NCBI GenBank assembly: GCA_016763895.1
Contig: JAESSV010000062.1
Span: 1-11,652 of the forward strand
Length of the DNA: 11,652 nucleotides
Reading direction: 5' to 3'
From: Magnetovibrio sp.
Lineage (GTDB): Bacteria; Pseudomonadota; Alphaproteobacteria; Rhodospirillales; Magnetovibrionaceae
Positions within the stretch are counted from its first letter, which is position 1. Every line of letters begins with the position of its first letter. The notes under the pieces are model-generated. The model ran no database searches. It saw only the letters and a list, made by a program, of their open reading frames with translations, and had not been told where the DNA came from. Both the position numbers and the translations under genes were made by a program. This document shows positions 1 to 6,321 of this stretch, piece after piece.

Positions 1-2172
1 ATCAATGAATACGGTGATCTTGAAGGCGTTCTGGCCAATGCCCACAAAATCAAACAACCCAAGCGCCGCGAACGTTTGATGGCACAAGCCGACATGGCCC
101 GCGTGTCCAAAGTACTGGTCACCCTAAGCCAAGACGTTCCGGTGGATGTTCCGCTCAGCGCCTTTGACGTGTCAAAGCCTGATACGTCAAATCTTATGGA
201 ATTTTTGGAACAACAATCGTTTAAATCCTTGGCCGCAAAGCTTGCCAGCCGTGGCATGTCCATCGGTGATAACGGCGATAGCAAAGCTGAAAAATCTGCG
301 GCGGCGGCCTCTGCCAAAGCTGATTATGAATTGGTGCAAACCGAATCCGCCTTACAGGTTTGGATCGATTTGGCCTTTGCCGCCGGACACGTCACAATCG
401 ACACCGAAACCACCGGTCTGGATGCCATGATCGTGGACCTTGTTGGCGTGTCGTTATGCGTCGAACCGGGGCGTGCATGTTACATCCCCCTTGCCCACAA
501 AGGCCCTGAAGTTCAAGGCGGATTTGATTTTGGCGATGGCGGCGAAGCCGGCCCAAGCGACGCACCTGAACAAGTCGATTTGGACAAGGCTATTGCCATG
601 CTAAAGCCTTTGCTTGAAGACGCTGGGGTTTTAAAAATCGGTCAAAACATCAAATATGATTGCCAAGTTTTATCGCGTTACGGCATTAATTTAACCCCCG
701 TTGATGACACCATGGTGATGAGTTATGTGTTGGAAAGCGGTTTGCACGGACATGGCATGGATGAATTGGCGCGGATCCACTTTGGGGTTGAAACCATCAA
801 GTTCAAGGACGTTGTGGGCAGTGGCAAATCCAAGCTGACCTTCGATCGCGTGGAATTGGACAAAGCCTTGGACTACGCCGCCGAAGATGCGAACATCACG
901 GCCAAACTTCATGCCGTGTTAAAGCCCCGCATTGCGGCCGAACACATGGCCACGGTTTATGAAACCTTGGAACGGGCTTTGATTCCGGTGTTGGTCGAAA
1001 TGGAATCCCACGGCATTAAATGTGACGCGGCGGAACTCACGCGCTTGTCGGATAATTTTGCAAAACGTCTGGCCGAGCTGCAAATTGATATTTTCGATTT
1101 GGCCGGACAAGACTTCAACATCGCCAGCCCCAAACAGTTGGGTGAAATCTTGTTTGACAAACTGGGCTATGAAGGCGGAAAAAAAGGCAAGACCGGAGCC
1201 TATTCAACGGGCGCCGACATCTTGGAAGGCTTGGCCGCCGAAGGCCATGAATTGCCCGCCCGGGTTTTGAACTGGCGCCAATTGGCCAAATTAAAAAGCA
1301 CCTATACCGATGCTTTGATCAAGCAAATCAATCCCAACACCGGGCGCGTCCACACATCGTTTTCCATGGCCGCAACGACGACAGGACGCTTGGCGTCTTC
1401 GGACCCGAACTTGCAAAACATTCCGATTCGATCTGAAGAAGGCCGCAAAATCCGCAACGCCTTTATCGCCGAACCCGGATATCAATTGCTCAGTGCCGAT
1501 TATTCTCAAATCGAACTGCGGCTGTTGGCCCATGTGGCGGACATTGACGCCCTAAAAGAAGCCTTCCATGAGAACTTAGACATTCATGCCATGACCGCAT
1601 CCGAAGTCTTTGGCGTGCCCATCGAAGGCATGGACCCCATGGTCCGGCGCAATGCCAAAGCCATTAATTTTGGCATCATTTATGGCATTTCAGCCTTTGG
1701 CTTGGCGCGACAATTGGATATTTCAAGAACCGAAGCCAAGGACTATATCGAGGCTTATTTCGAAAAATTCCCCGGCATTCGCGCTTATATGGACAACACC
1801 AAAGCATTTGCCGCAGAACATGGTTATGTTTCAACCTTGTTTGGGCGCAAATGCCACATCACGGGCATCAATGATAAAAACCCCATGAGACGTGGATTTT
1901 CAGAACGCGCCGCCATCAATGCCCCCATTCAAGGCGGGGCCGCAGACATCATCAAACGGGCCATGGTGCGTTTGCCAGATGCCTTAAAAGAGGCCGGGCT
2001 TGGCGCGCGCATGTTATTACAGGTCCATGACGAGCTCATTTTCGAAGTGTCCGATGCCGAAGCACAAGCCACGCAAAAGCTTGTCGTATCCATTATGGAA
2101 AATGCCGCAAATCTTGATGTGCCTCTTGTGGTTGACGCGGGATTGGGTCAAAATTGGGGTGAGGCGCACTGA
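1..2172 (+). CDS. polA: DNA polymerase I (5'-truncated by window edge)
   Basis: DNA polymerase I fills gaps and removes primers in replication and repair. The frame is already open at base 1, so the start and most of the 5'-nuclease domain lie outside; the first codons (INEYGDLEGVLANA, then KRRERL) look like the helix-hairpin region at the end of that domain. The 3'-5' exonuclease domain follows with its metal ligands intact: DTE at 400-408 (Exo I), N at 646 and D at 658 (Exo II), Y at 874 and D at 886 (Exo III), so proofreading should be active. The polymerase domain has motif A DYSQIELR at 1498-1521, the O-helix RRNAKAINFGIIYG at about 1645-1686 and motif C QVHDE at 2020-2034. 723 residues are present, against about 930-980 in full-length alphaproteobacterial enzymes. 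The stop is TGA at 2170. Identification is secure. Confidence 0.97.
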   Translation: MNEYGDLEGVLANAHKIKQPKRRERLMAQADMARVSKVLVTLSQDVPVDVPLSAFDVSKPDTSNLMEFLEQQSFKSLAAKLASRGMSIGDNGDSKAEKSAAAASAKADYELVQTESALQVWIDLAFAAGHVTIDTETTGLDAMIVDLVGVSLCVEPGRACYIPLAHKGPEVQGGFDFGDGGEAGPSDAPEQVDLDKAIAMLKPLLEDAGVLKIGQNIKYDCQVLSRYGINLTPVDDTMVMSYVLESGLHGHGMDELARIHFGVETIKFKDVVGSGKSKLTFDRVELDKALDYAAEDANITAKLHAVLKPRIAAEHMATVYETLERALIPVLVEMESHGIKCDAAELTRLSDNFAKRLAELQIDIFDLAGQDFNIASPKQLGEILFDKLGYEGGKKGKTGAYSTGADILEGLAAEGHELPARVLNWRQLAKLKSTYTDALIKQINPNTGRVHTSFSMAATTTGRLASSDPNLQNIPIRSEEGRKIRNAFIAEPGYQLLSADYSQIELRLLAHVADIDALKEAFHENLDIHAMTASEVFGVPIEGMDPMVRRNAKAINFGIIYGISAFGLARQLDISRTEAKDYIEAYFEKFPGIRAYMDNTKAFAAEHGYVSTLFGRKCHITGINDKNPMRRGFSERAAINAPIQGGAADIIKRAMVRLPDALKEAGLGARMLLQVHDELIFEVSDAEAQATQKLVVSIMENAANLDVPLVVDAGLGQNWGEAH

Positions 2173-2177
2173 TGCCT

Positions 2178-2202
2178 AATGCTTTAGTTGTGTTTAAGCA
2201 TT
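2178..2202 (+). terminator. Weak hairpin after polA, possible terminator
   Basis: AATGCTT at 2178-2184 and AAGCATT at 2196-2202 form a 7-bp inverted repeat around an 11-nt loop, starting 6 nt after the polA stop. The stem is AT-rich and no clean T run follows (GAGTTATTTAG), so it would be a weak intrinsic terminator at best. It could equally be chance in this AT-rich spacer. Confidence 0.25.
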
Positions 2203-2268
2203 GAGTTATTTAGATCTTAATAGTACGGTTAAGACCGGGGTTGAATACAAGTATGTGGAGCGATTGAG

Positions 2269-2643
2269 TTGCCTATTGATGTTCGCAAATTGATTTTTTC
2301 TAAGACTGAACTGTTGGTCGCTTTTGAAAGCTTCTGCCGGGATAAAGATTTTGTGGATTCCCAAGCTGGCGTCGAAAGTTTTGAAATGGCCACCGTCCGA
2401 AACAGTAATTCCGAAAAAGACGCTCTTAAAATCACCGTTAGCTTTGCGAGCCCCGACCCCAGACACCCCATTCAAACCCAATTGAACGAAGACCAAATTC
2501 TCGAAGTTTTGGTCACCACGTGCAAAGCACACTCGATACCGTTGCCCTTAAAAGGTGCCAAGTTTGTCAAGCAACACAAAGATGGTGTGGTGATGAGCAT
2601 GGGTTTGACCGAGGCGGCATTGCGGTCGGCCCATACCGTCTAA
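2269..2643 (+). CDS. Conserved-looking hypothetical protein, 124 aa
   Basis: I do not recognise this family. The reading frame opens after a TGA at 2242 and contains no ATG or GTG before the body of the protein, so TTG at 2269 is the only reasonable start. It is preceded by GGAG at 2257-2260 with an 8-nt gap, a good ribosome binding site. The product is soluble, with no signal peptide or membrane segment. It has mixed charged and hydrophobic patches (LIFSKTELLVAFESFC near the N-terminus, LNEDQILEVLVTTCKAHSIPLPLK in the middle) and three cysteines that do not form a metal motif. It lies 96 nt after polA and converges on msrQ with only 4 nt between the stop codons, which fits a real gene in a compact genome. 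The opposite-strand frame over the same span looks less protein-like. Function unknown. Confidence 0.7.
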   Translation: MPIDVRKLIFSKTELLVAFESFCRDKDFVDSQAGVESFEMATVRNSNSEKDALKITVSFASPDPRHPIQTQLNEDQILEVLVTTCKAHSIPLPLKGAKFVKQHKDGVVMSMGLTEAALRSAHTV

Positions 2644-2647
2644 AAGA

Positions 2648-3247
2648 TCAAGACCCAAGCCGCTTTTTCGGTCGATACGAATACCCAAGGCGAATGGCCA
2701 AAAGAACACCAAGCACAGCCGCGTGGATCAAAGGCGGCAAGGTATCAGCCTTGACCATCCAATAATAATGCCAACACCCCATAATACCGGCAATATAAAT
2801 GTATTTGTGAATACGTTTCCAGGCTTGCCCCCCAAGCCGTTTGATCACCCGTTTGGGAGACGTCGCAGCCAAGGTTGCGAGAATGATAAAGGCTCCCATG
2901 CCAACCGTGATATAGGTCCTTTTGACAATGTCCATCCCGATGGCCCGCCAATCAAAAAATTGATCTAAGACCACATAGCTGGTGAGGTGTAACGCCACAT
3001 AGGCAAAGGCCCAAAGCCCCAACATACGGCGCACCCGCATCGGCCACGTCCAGCCAGAAATCAATTTCAACGGGGTTGCGCTTAACGCCACCAACAAAGT
3101 CCGCAGCCCTCAATCGCCTAAATAACGGTTGATAAATTCAATGGGATTGGCCCCCAACCCGCCACTTGCGCCCAAGACGATCAATTGCACCAAGGGCAAC
3201 GCCATACCGAAAAAGACCAGCCCCCAAATTATTCTGTATTTTTTCAT
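2648..3247 (-). pseudogene. msrQ: msrQ (YedZ), haem membrane subunit, interrupted by in-frame TGA
   Basis: MsrQ passes electrons from the quinone pool to periplasmic MsrP. The ATG at 3247-3245 directly follows the MsrP stop (3250-3248) with no gap. The frame begins MKKYRIIWGLVFFGMALPLVQ (first membrane helix) and runs through GGLGANPIEF to GD, where codon 46 (+ strand 3110-3112) reads TGA. The same frame continues GLRTLLVALSATPLKL, RRMLGLWAFAYVALHLTSY and KRIHKYIYIAGIMGCWHYYW, keeping the histidines expected to bind haem, and ends at TGA 2650-2648. With the TGA bypassed the product is 199 residues, close to normal for the family. Many alphaproteobacterial relatives have Trp at this place (GDW-LR), so one TGG-to-TGA change explains the lesion. 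Restart at TTG codons near 3097 would lose helix 1. Either a recent null allele or a sequence error. Confidence 0.85.
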
Positions 3248-4213
3248 TTAGAAATACTTATGCAAATCCATGCTCGTGTAAAGATCTTCGACCTCTTCGC
3301 CATAACCGTTAAAAGGCAAGGTGTCTTGTTTGAAAAATTCACCGATACGACGTTCTTTGGCTTGAGACCAACGCGGATGCGACACCTCAGGATTTACATT
3401 GGCATAAAATCCATATTCATGCGGGGCGGATCGGTTCCAAGATGTTGGCGGCTGGTCTTCTGTAAAGGTGATTTTAACGATGGATTTTATGCCCTTGAAT
3501 CCATACTTCCACGGCACAACCAAACGCAAAGGGGCTCCATTTTGCGGCGGCAACGCCTGTCCATACAACCCCACCGTCAAAAGCGTCAAAGGATTTAAGG
3601 CCTCGTCCATGCGCAAACCTTCCACATAGGGCCATTGCAAAACCGCTCGGTTTTGACCGGGCATCCGCGCGGGATCATGCAAGGTTTCAAAGGCAACATA
3701 ACGAGCTTTTGAAGTCGGTTCTAAACGTTTGATGACATCTGCCAAAGGGACTCCCACCCACGGCACCACCATCGACCATGTTTCGACACAACGGTGGCGA
3801 TAGATCCGTTCTTCCAATTGGTGAGGGCTGACCAGATCTTCAAAATCATAGCGTCCGGGTTTTGCACAGGCTCCGGCAATTTCCACGGTCCACGGATCGG
3901 TTTTAAAATCTTTGGCTTGAGACATAGGCTCATCCTTACCGGTGCCAAACTCATAAAAGTTGTTGTACGAGCTCACCTCTTTCAAGGGCGTCGTCGCTTC
4001 GCCGGGGTCAAATCCAGATTTTTGAATGTTGGCCAACATTTCTCCGGCTTTTGGCCATGCGGCAAAGGCGTGATGACCAATCAATCCCCCGGCAAGGCCA
4101 CCCGCCAATGCGGCAGCACCCGTTTTTAAAAAGTGACGGCGTTGCTTAAAAACAGCCTCGGGCGTGGTATCGCATTCTTTCAGCGCCCAAGATTTTGGGG
4201 TTTTAATCAGCAT
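3248..4213 (-). CDS. msrP: Periplasmic methionine sulfoxide reductase, molybdopterin subunit MsrP (YedY)
   Basis: MsrP reduces methionine sulfoxide in oxidised periplasmic proteins using a mononuclear Mo-molybdopterin centre. The 321-residue product starts with a twin-arginine signal: RRHFLK at residues 25-30, then an Ala/Gly/Leu-rich stretch and a likely cleavage site after AFA at about residue 51. It would therefore be exported folded with its cofactor. The family hallmark [16 protein letters not shown] is at about residues 75-90. The Mo-ligand cysteine is Cys142 in [28 protein letters not shown] towards the C-terminus is also typical. The ATG at 4213 has a strong GGAGG (plus-strand 4218-4222) 4 nt upstream, so the start is firm. 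The gene directly precedes msrQ, its normal electron partner, which is broken here; MsrP may then lack its usual reductant. Confidence 0.95.
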   Translation of the reverse strand: MLIKTPKSWALKECDTTPEAVFKQRRHFLKTGAAALAGGLAGGLIGHHAFAAWPKAGEMLANIQKSGFDPGEATTPLKEVSSYNNFYEFGTGKDEPMSQAKDFKTDPWTVEIAGACAKPGRYDFEDLVSPHQLEERIYRHRCVETWSMVVPWVGVPLADVIKRLEPTSKARYVAFETLHDPARMPGQNRAVLQWPYVEGLRMDEALNPLTLLTVGLYGQALPPQNGAPLRLVVPWKYGFKGIKSIVKITFTEDQPPTSWNRSAPHEYGFYANVNPEVSHPRWSQAKERRIGEFFKQDTLPFNGYGEEVEDLYTSMDLHKYF

Positions 4214-4246
4214 ATATCCTCCAACGGCATAATCGAGCTGAGTTGC

Positions 4247-4274
4247 GTATTATGCTCAAATGTTCGGTTTCCAA
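4247..4274 (-). promoter_or_regulatory. Candidate msrPQ promoter
   Basis: On the minus strand TTGGAA (plus 4269-4274) is followed after 16 nt by TAATAC (plus 4247-4252). This would place the transcript start some 25-30 nt upstream of the msrP ATG, leaving room for its GGAGG site. An overlapping TTGACG (plus 4275-4280) matches a -35 box better, but its spacing to the same -10 is too long (22 nt). Assignment is by eye only. Confidence 0.35.
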
Positions 4275-4324
4275 CGTCAATTCATCATATTAAAGCCTTA
4301 AAATGGCGAAATTGAGGAAAATAA

Positions 4325-4353
4325 TTGAAAATAATCGCATTTAACCCTATTAT
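4325..4353 (+). promoter_or_regulatory. Candidate promoter for the 62-aa Cys-rich gene
   Basis: TTGAAA at 4325-4330 and TATTAT at 4348-4353 are separated by exactly 17 nt, close to the vegetative sigma-factor consensus. Transcription would start near 4360 and leave a leader of about 95 nt before the ATG at 4455. A perfect TATAAT at 4381-4386 lies further downstream but has no matching -35 box at 16-18 nt, so I rank it second. Confidence 0.5.
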
Positions 4354-4361
4354 TTTAGGGT
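4344..4361. promoter_or_regulatory. 18-bp palindrome over the -10 box, candidate operator
   Basis: ACCCTA at 4344-4349 and TAGGGT at 4356-4361 are perfect inverted repeats around the 6-nt centre TTATTT. The palindrome covers the whole TATTAT -10 element (4348-4353) of the candidate rightward promoter, where a bound dimeric regulator would block transcription. With arms of only 6 bp in AT-rich DNA, chance is possible. No known regulator site is recognised. Confidence 0.35.
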
Positions 4362-4454
4362 CTTTACATACTTTTTTCCTTATAATGCCCTCGTCATCGA
4401 TGTGGCTATTATAAAGTTACACGACTGAACTTAACAAGAGAAAGGACCGAACCA

Positions 4455-4643
4455 ATGAGCCCGAGTCGAAACGCAGGATGCTTAACTTGTGGCGATAGTA
4501 AGTTTTGTGCCGAATGTAGAACATTTTCTGCCCTGAAAGATTTCCCAAACCCCAAAGCATTGCGCCGCACCTTAAATGGACAGGGACGCTGTGATTTTTA
4601 CCGAGGGCCAAATGAGATCACAAAAAAAATTAAACCCTCATAA
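4455..4643 (+). CDS. Small Cys-rich, probable zinc-ribbon protein, 62 aa
   Basis: I do not recognise this family. The 62-residue basic protein has CLTCGDSKFCAEC at residues 9-21, that is CxxC-x5-CxxC, the spacing of a compact zinc knuckle or ribbon. A fifth cysteine lies near residue 46 (GRCDFYRGP) and a lysine-rich tail ends the protein. It has no signal peptide or membrane segment, so it should be cytoplasmic. The ATG at 4455 is preceded by GAGAAAGGA (4438-4446) at an 8-nt gap, a good ribosome binding site, and upstream lies a near-consensus promoter with a palindrome. This, rather than homology, makes me accept the gene. It is divergent from msrP and about 100 nt before fzlA. It could be a small nucleic-acid or protein-binding factor; that is inference. 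The reverse-strand frame here has no start or site of similar quality. Confidence 0.65.
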   Translation: MSPSRNAGCLTCGDSKFCAECRTFSALKDFPNPKALRRTLNGQGRCDFYRGPNEITKKIKPS

Positions 4644-4712
4644 TCACGCTTGATCAAGGCGGATAAAATCCTTCTTGATGAAGAAAATCATGCCTCGGCC
4701 TAACCGCGTATA

Positions 4713-4740
4713 TTGCACCTGGGCTTGGTTGTTGTATAAA
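4713..4740 (+). promoter_or_regulatory. Candidate fzlA promoter giving a leaderless mRNA
   Basis: TTGCAC at 4713-4718, a 16-nt spacer and TATAAA at 4735-4740 form a modest promoter. The expected start, 6-8 nt after the -10 box, falls on or next to the A of the fzlA ATG at 4747. The ATG has no convincing Shine-Dalgarno site, which fits a leaderless message. The -35 match is poor (3 of 6). Confidence 0.35.
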
Positions 4741-4746
4741 GAGCCC

Positions 4747-5415
4747 ATGCGTATTCTTTATCATTTATGGCTATCCCCCAGTTCGCGCAAAGTGCGCATT
4801 GTGCTGGGCGAAAAAAAACTGGAATTTGAATTGCAGTTGGAAAAAACGTGGGACCGCCGTGAAGGTTTCTTACGTTTAAATCCTGCTGGAGAAGTGCCCG
4901 TTTTGGTCGAAACCAACGGCACCGCAATTTCCGGTGGTCAAGTCATTTCAGAATACCTAGATGAACTTCACCCATCGCTAAACCTTATGGGCAATGGCCC
5001 ATTAGAACGCGCAGAAGTCCGCCGCATTTGCCTGTGGTTCGATGAAAAATTTTATGCCGAAGTGATCCAAAACCTGGTCACAGAAAAAGTAATGAAACGC
5101 TTTTTAAAACAAGGCGTGCCCGATTCCAACGCCATTCGCGCCGGAAAAAGCAACATTTGCCATCATCTGGCTTACATCAGTTATTTGGTGGAACGCCGCA
5201 CATGGTTGGCTGGCGAGGCCTTTTCTTTGGCGGATATTTCCGCCGGGTCCCACCTGTCGTGCGTAGACTACTTAGGCGATGTGCCTTGGTCAGATTATCC
5301 TCTGGCAAAAGACTGGTACGCCCGCATCAAATTACGGCCCAGTTTCCGCACTCTTTTGCAGGATCTCATTCCCGGTGTGCAACCGCCAAAACATTACCAA
5401 GATTTAGATTTCTAG
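4747..5415 (+). CDS. fzlA: FzlA, FtsZ-binding GST-fold cell-division protein
   Basis: FzlA is an alphaproteobacterial division protein with a glutathione-transferase fold. In Caulobacter it binds FtsZ, curves its filaments and promotes constriction, rather than acting as a transferase. The 222-residue product begins MRILYHLWLSPSSRKVRIVL with an N-terminal thioredoxin-like domain (NPAGEVPVLVE at about 45-55, then ISGGQVISEYLDE). The all-helical domain contains RRTWLAGEAFSLADI, HLSCVDYLGDVPW and DWYARIKLRPSFR. The protein ends PPKHYQDLDF, a tail I associate with FzlA. I chose ATG 4747 because relatives start with M-R-x-L-Y-H. The frame also allows TTG 4675 or ATG 4678 with an SD-like AAGGCGGA (4656-4663), which would add 23-24 unusual residues. 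It may be transcribed alone, and its stop lies 3 nt from that of the convergent TPR gene. A generic GST is the alternative. Confidence 0.85.
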   Translation: MRILYHLWLSPSSRKVRIVLGEKKLEFELQLEKTWDRREGFLRLNPAGEVPVLVETNGTAISGGQVISEYLDELHPSLNLMGNGPLERAEVRRICLWFDEKFYAEVIQNLVTEKVMKRFLKQGVPDSNAIRAGKSNICHHLAYISYLVERRTWLAGEAFSLADISAGSHLSCVDYLGDVPWSDYPLAKDWYARIKLRPSFRTLLQDLIPGVQPPKHYQDLDF

Positions 5416-5418
5416 TTT

Positions 5419-6273
5419 CTAATTCTTTTGGGCCGCATCAAGTTTTTGCAGGTATTTTTCCGCAAACTGGCGAATGGGATCGTCGGGGTTCATTTTGACC
5501 AGGGCTTGCCAATCTTGGCGCGCTTTTTGTAAATTTTTATTTTGAAAATGAATAAGACCGCGTTCTAAAAGCGCCTCAACATTATTGGCATCAAGGCTAA
5601 TCACCCGGTCAAAGTCCGTTAACGCCAAATCTTTAGCTCCCATTTGACGATAAGCTGATCCGCGTAAAATCAAAATATTGGTGTTGTTGGGTTCCGCATA
5701 CAATAACCGTGTCAGTTGTTCTGCGGCGTCCCAAAACTTGCCCAACATGCCAAATGCCTTGGCCTTGATCAACAAGGCATTGGAATTTTCGGGGTCAAGC
5801 CCCAAGATCAAAGCACTCATTTTTTCGGCTTGTTCCGGTTGACCTGCGACGAACCATGCATTTGCCCCCTGGATATACAGACGGATTTTTAAATTCAAAT
5901 CTTTTTCGACGTCTTTGGCGAGTTTTGCAAAGCCTTCGGCCGCTTCACCATAACGCCCCAATTTCATCAATGGCGCCAGACGACAATGGCGGGATGGCAA
6001 CCCACCGCCCGCGCCGCGCCAGGTATTGGCATCATTTAAGGCCTTGGCCGGATGGATGCGCGCCTGGGCCATGCACTGTTGATAATGTTTCTGATCCGAC
6101 TCAAATAAGCTTTGGCCAGATTTTTGGCCTAATTTTTGAGGTGATTTTTGAGGTGAGCTTTGAGCTGAGCTTTGAGGTGAGCTTTGAGGAGACGTTTGCG
6201 CAGCGGCCTGCCCGCCCCAAAAAGGCAAACCCAGAAACAAGATCAGAATGGTTGCTTGTGTCATACGTATCAT
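5419..6273 (-). CDS. Exported tetratricopeptide-repeat protein with Pro/Ser/Gln-rich linker
   Basis: A 284-residue protein beginning MIRMTQATILILFLGLPFWGGQAAAQ, a typical Sec signal peptide with cleavage probable after AAA or AAAQ, so the protein is periplasmic. A low-complexity linker of four-residue units (SPQS, SPQK, LGQK) follows at about residues 27-54. Next comes a segment with two cysteines (QQC and SRHC) that may pair in the periplasm, then about four TPR-like helical pairs (YGEAAEGFAKLAKD, AGQPEQAEKMSALILGLDP, FWDAAEQLTRLLYAEPNN, KDLALTDFDRVISLDANN, LQKARQDWQALVKMNPDD). TPRs mediate protein binding; the partner is not evident. The frame is open to an ATG at 6342, but that would overlap the divergent SDR gene and bury the signal peptide, so 6273 (or ATG 6264) is preferred. 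No good Shine-Dalgarno site is visible at either. Confidence 0.85.
   Translation of the reverse strand: MIRMTQATILILFLGLPFWGGQAAAQTSPQSSPQSSAQSSPQKSPQKLGQKSGQSLFESDQKHYQQCMAQARIHPAKALNDANTWRGAGGGLPSRHCRLAPLMKLGRYGEAAEGFAKLAKDVEKDLNLKIRLYIQGANAWFVAGQPEQAEKMSALILGLDPENSNALLIKAKAFGMLGKFWDAAEQLTRLLYAEPNNTNILILRGSAYRQMGAKDLALTDFDRVISLDANNVEALLERGLIHFQNKNLQKARQDWQALVKMNPDDPIRQFAEKYLQKLDAAQKN
6110..6193. repeat. Degenerate 12-bp tandem repeat, seven units
   Basis: Seven 12-bp units run from 6110 to 6193. The last five (6134-6193) are close copies of TTTTGAGGTGAG or CTTTGAGGTGAG; the first two (6110-6133) are more diverged. The repeat is inside the TPR gene and encodes the four-residue Pro/Ser/Gln units of its linker on the minus strand. 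The unit length is a multiple of three, so copy-number change would keep the frame. Confidence 0.85.
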
Positions 6274-6295
6274 GAGGCTTACATTCGCTGCCTCA
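6273..6295. repeat. Inverted repeat between divergent TPR and SDR genes
   Basis: TGAGGC at 6273-6278 and GCCTCA at 6290-6295 are perfect 6-bp inverted repeats with an 11-nt centre, in the 48-nt gap between the two start codons. In TPR-gene RNA it would fold into a hairpin reaching the first base of the ATG at 6273. It may instead be a small operator or chance. Confidence 0.3.
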
Positions 6296-6321
6296 ACATA
6301 AAAAGGCAAGTGTTCTCCGCA

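Noticed and set aside
3098..3247. TGA as tryptophan (alternative genetic code) or selenocysteine to explain msrQ
   Set aside because: Four gene ends use TGA as a plausible stop, including polA and the ATGA overlap at 7859-7862. No other internal TGA occurs in genes here, and MsrQ has no known selenocysteine at this place.
3185..3598. 137-codon plus-strand frame
   Set aside because: It lies almost wholly antisense to msrP and the start of msrQ, whose motifs are unmistakable; its translation resembles no protein and has no ribosome site.
4653..4679. ATCAAG/CTTGAT inverted repeat as a terminator after the Cys-rich gene
   Set aside because: The stem is 6 bp with a 15-nt loop, AT-rich, and not followed by a T run.
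5856..6275. 139-codon plus-strand frame with FEVSFE repeats
   Set aside because: The repeats are the antisense reading of the 12-bp tandem repeat in the TPR gene; there is no independent coding evidence.
6184..6321. N-terminal extension of the SDR gene
   Set aside because: The added residues are antisense to the signal peptide and repeat linker of the TPR gene, and would move the Rossmann motif away from its usual position at the N-terminus.
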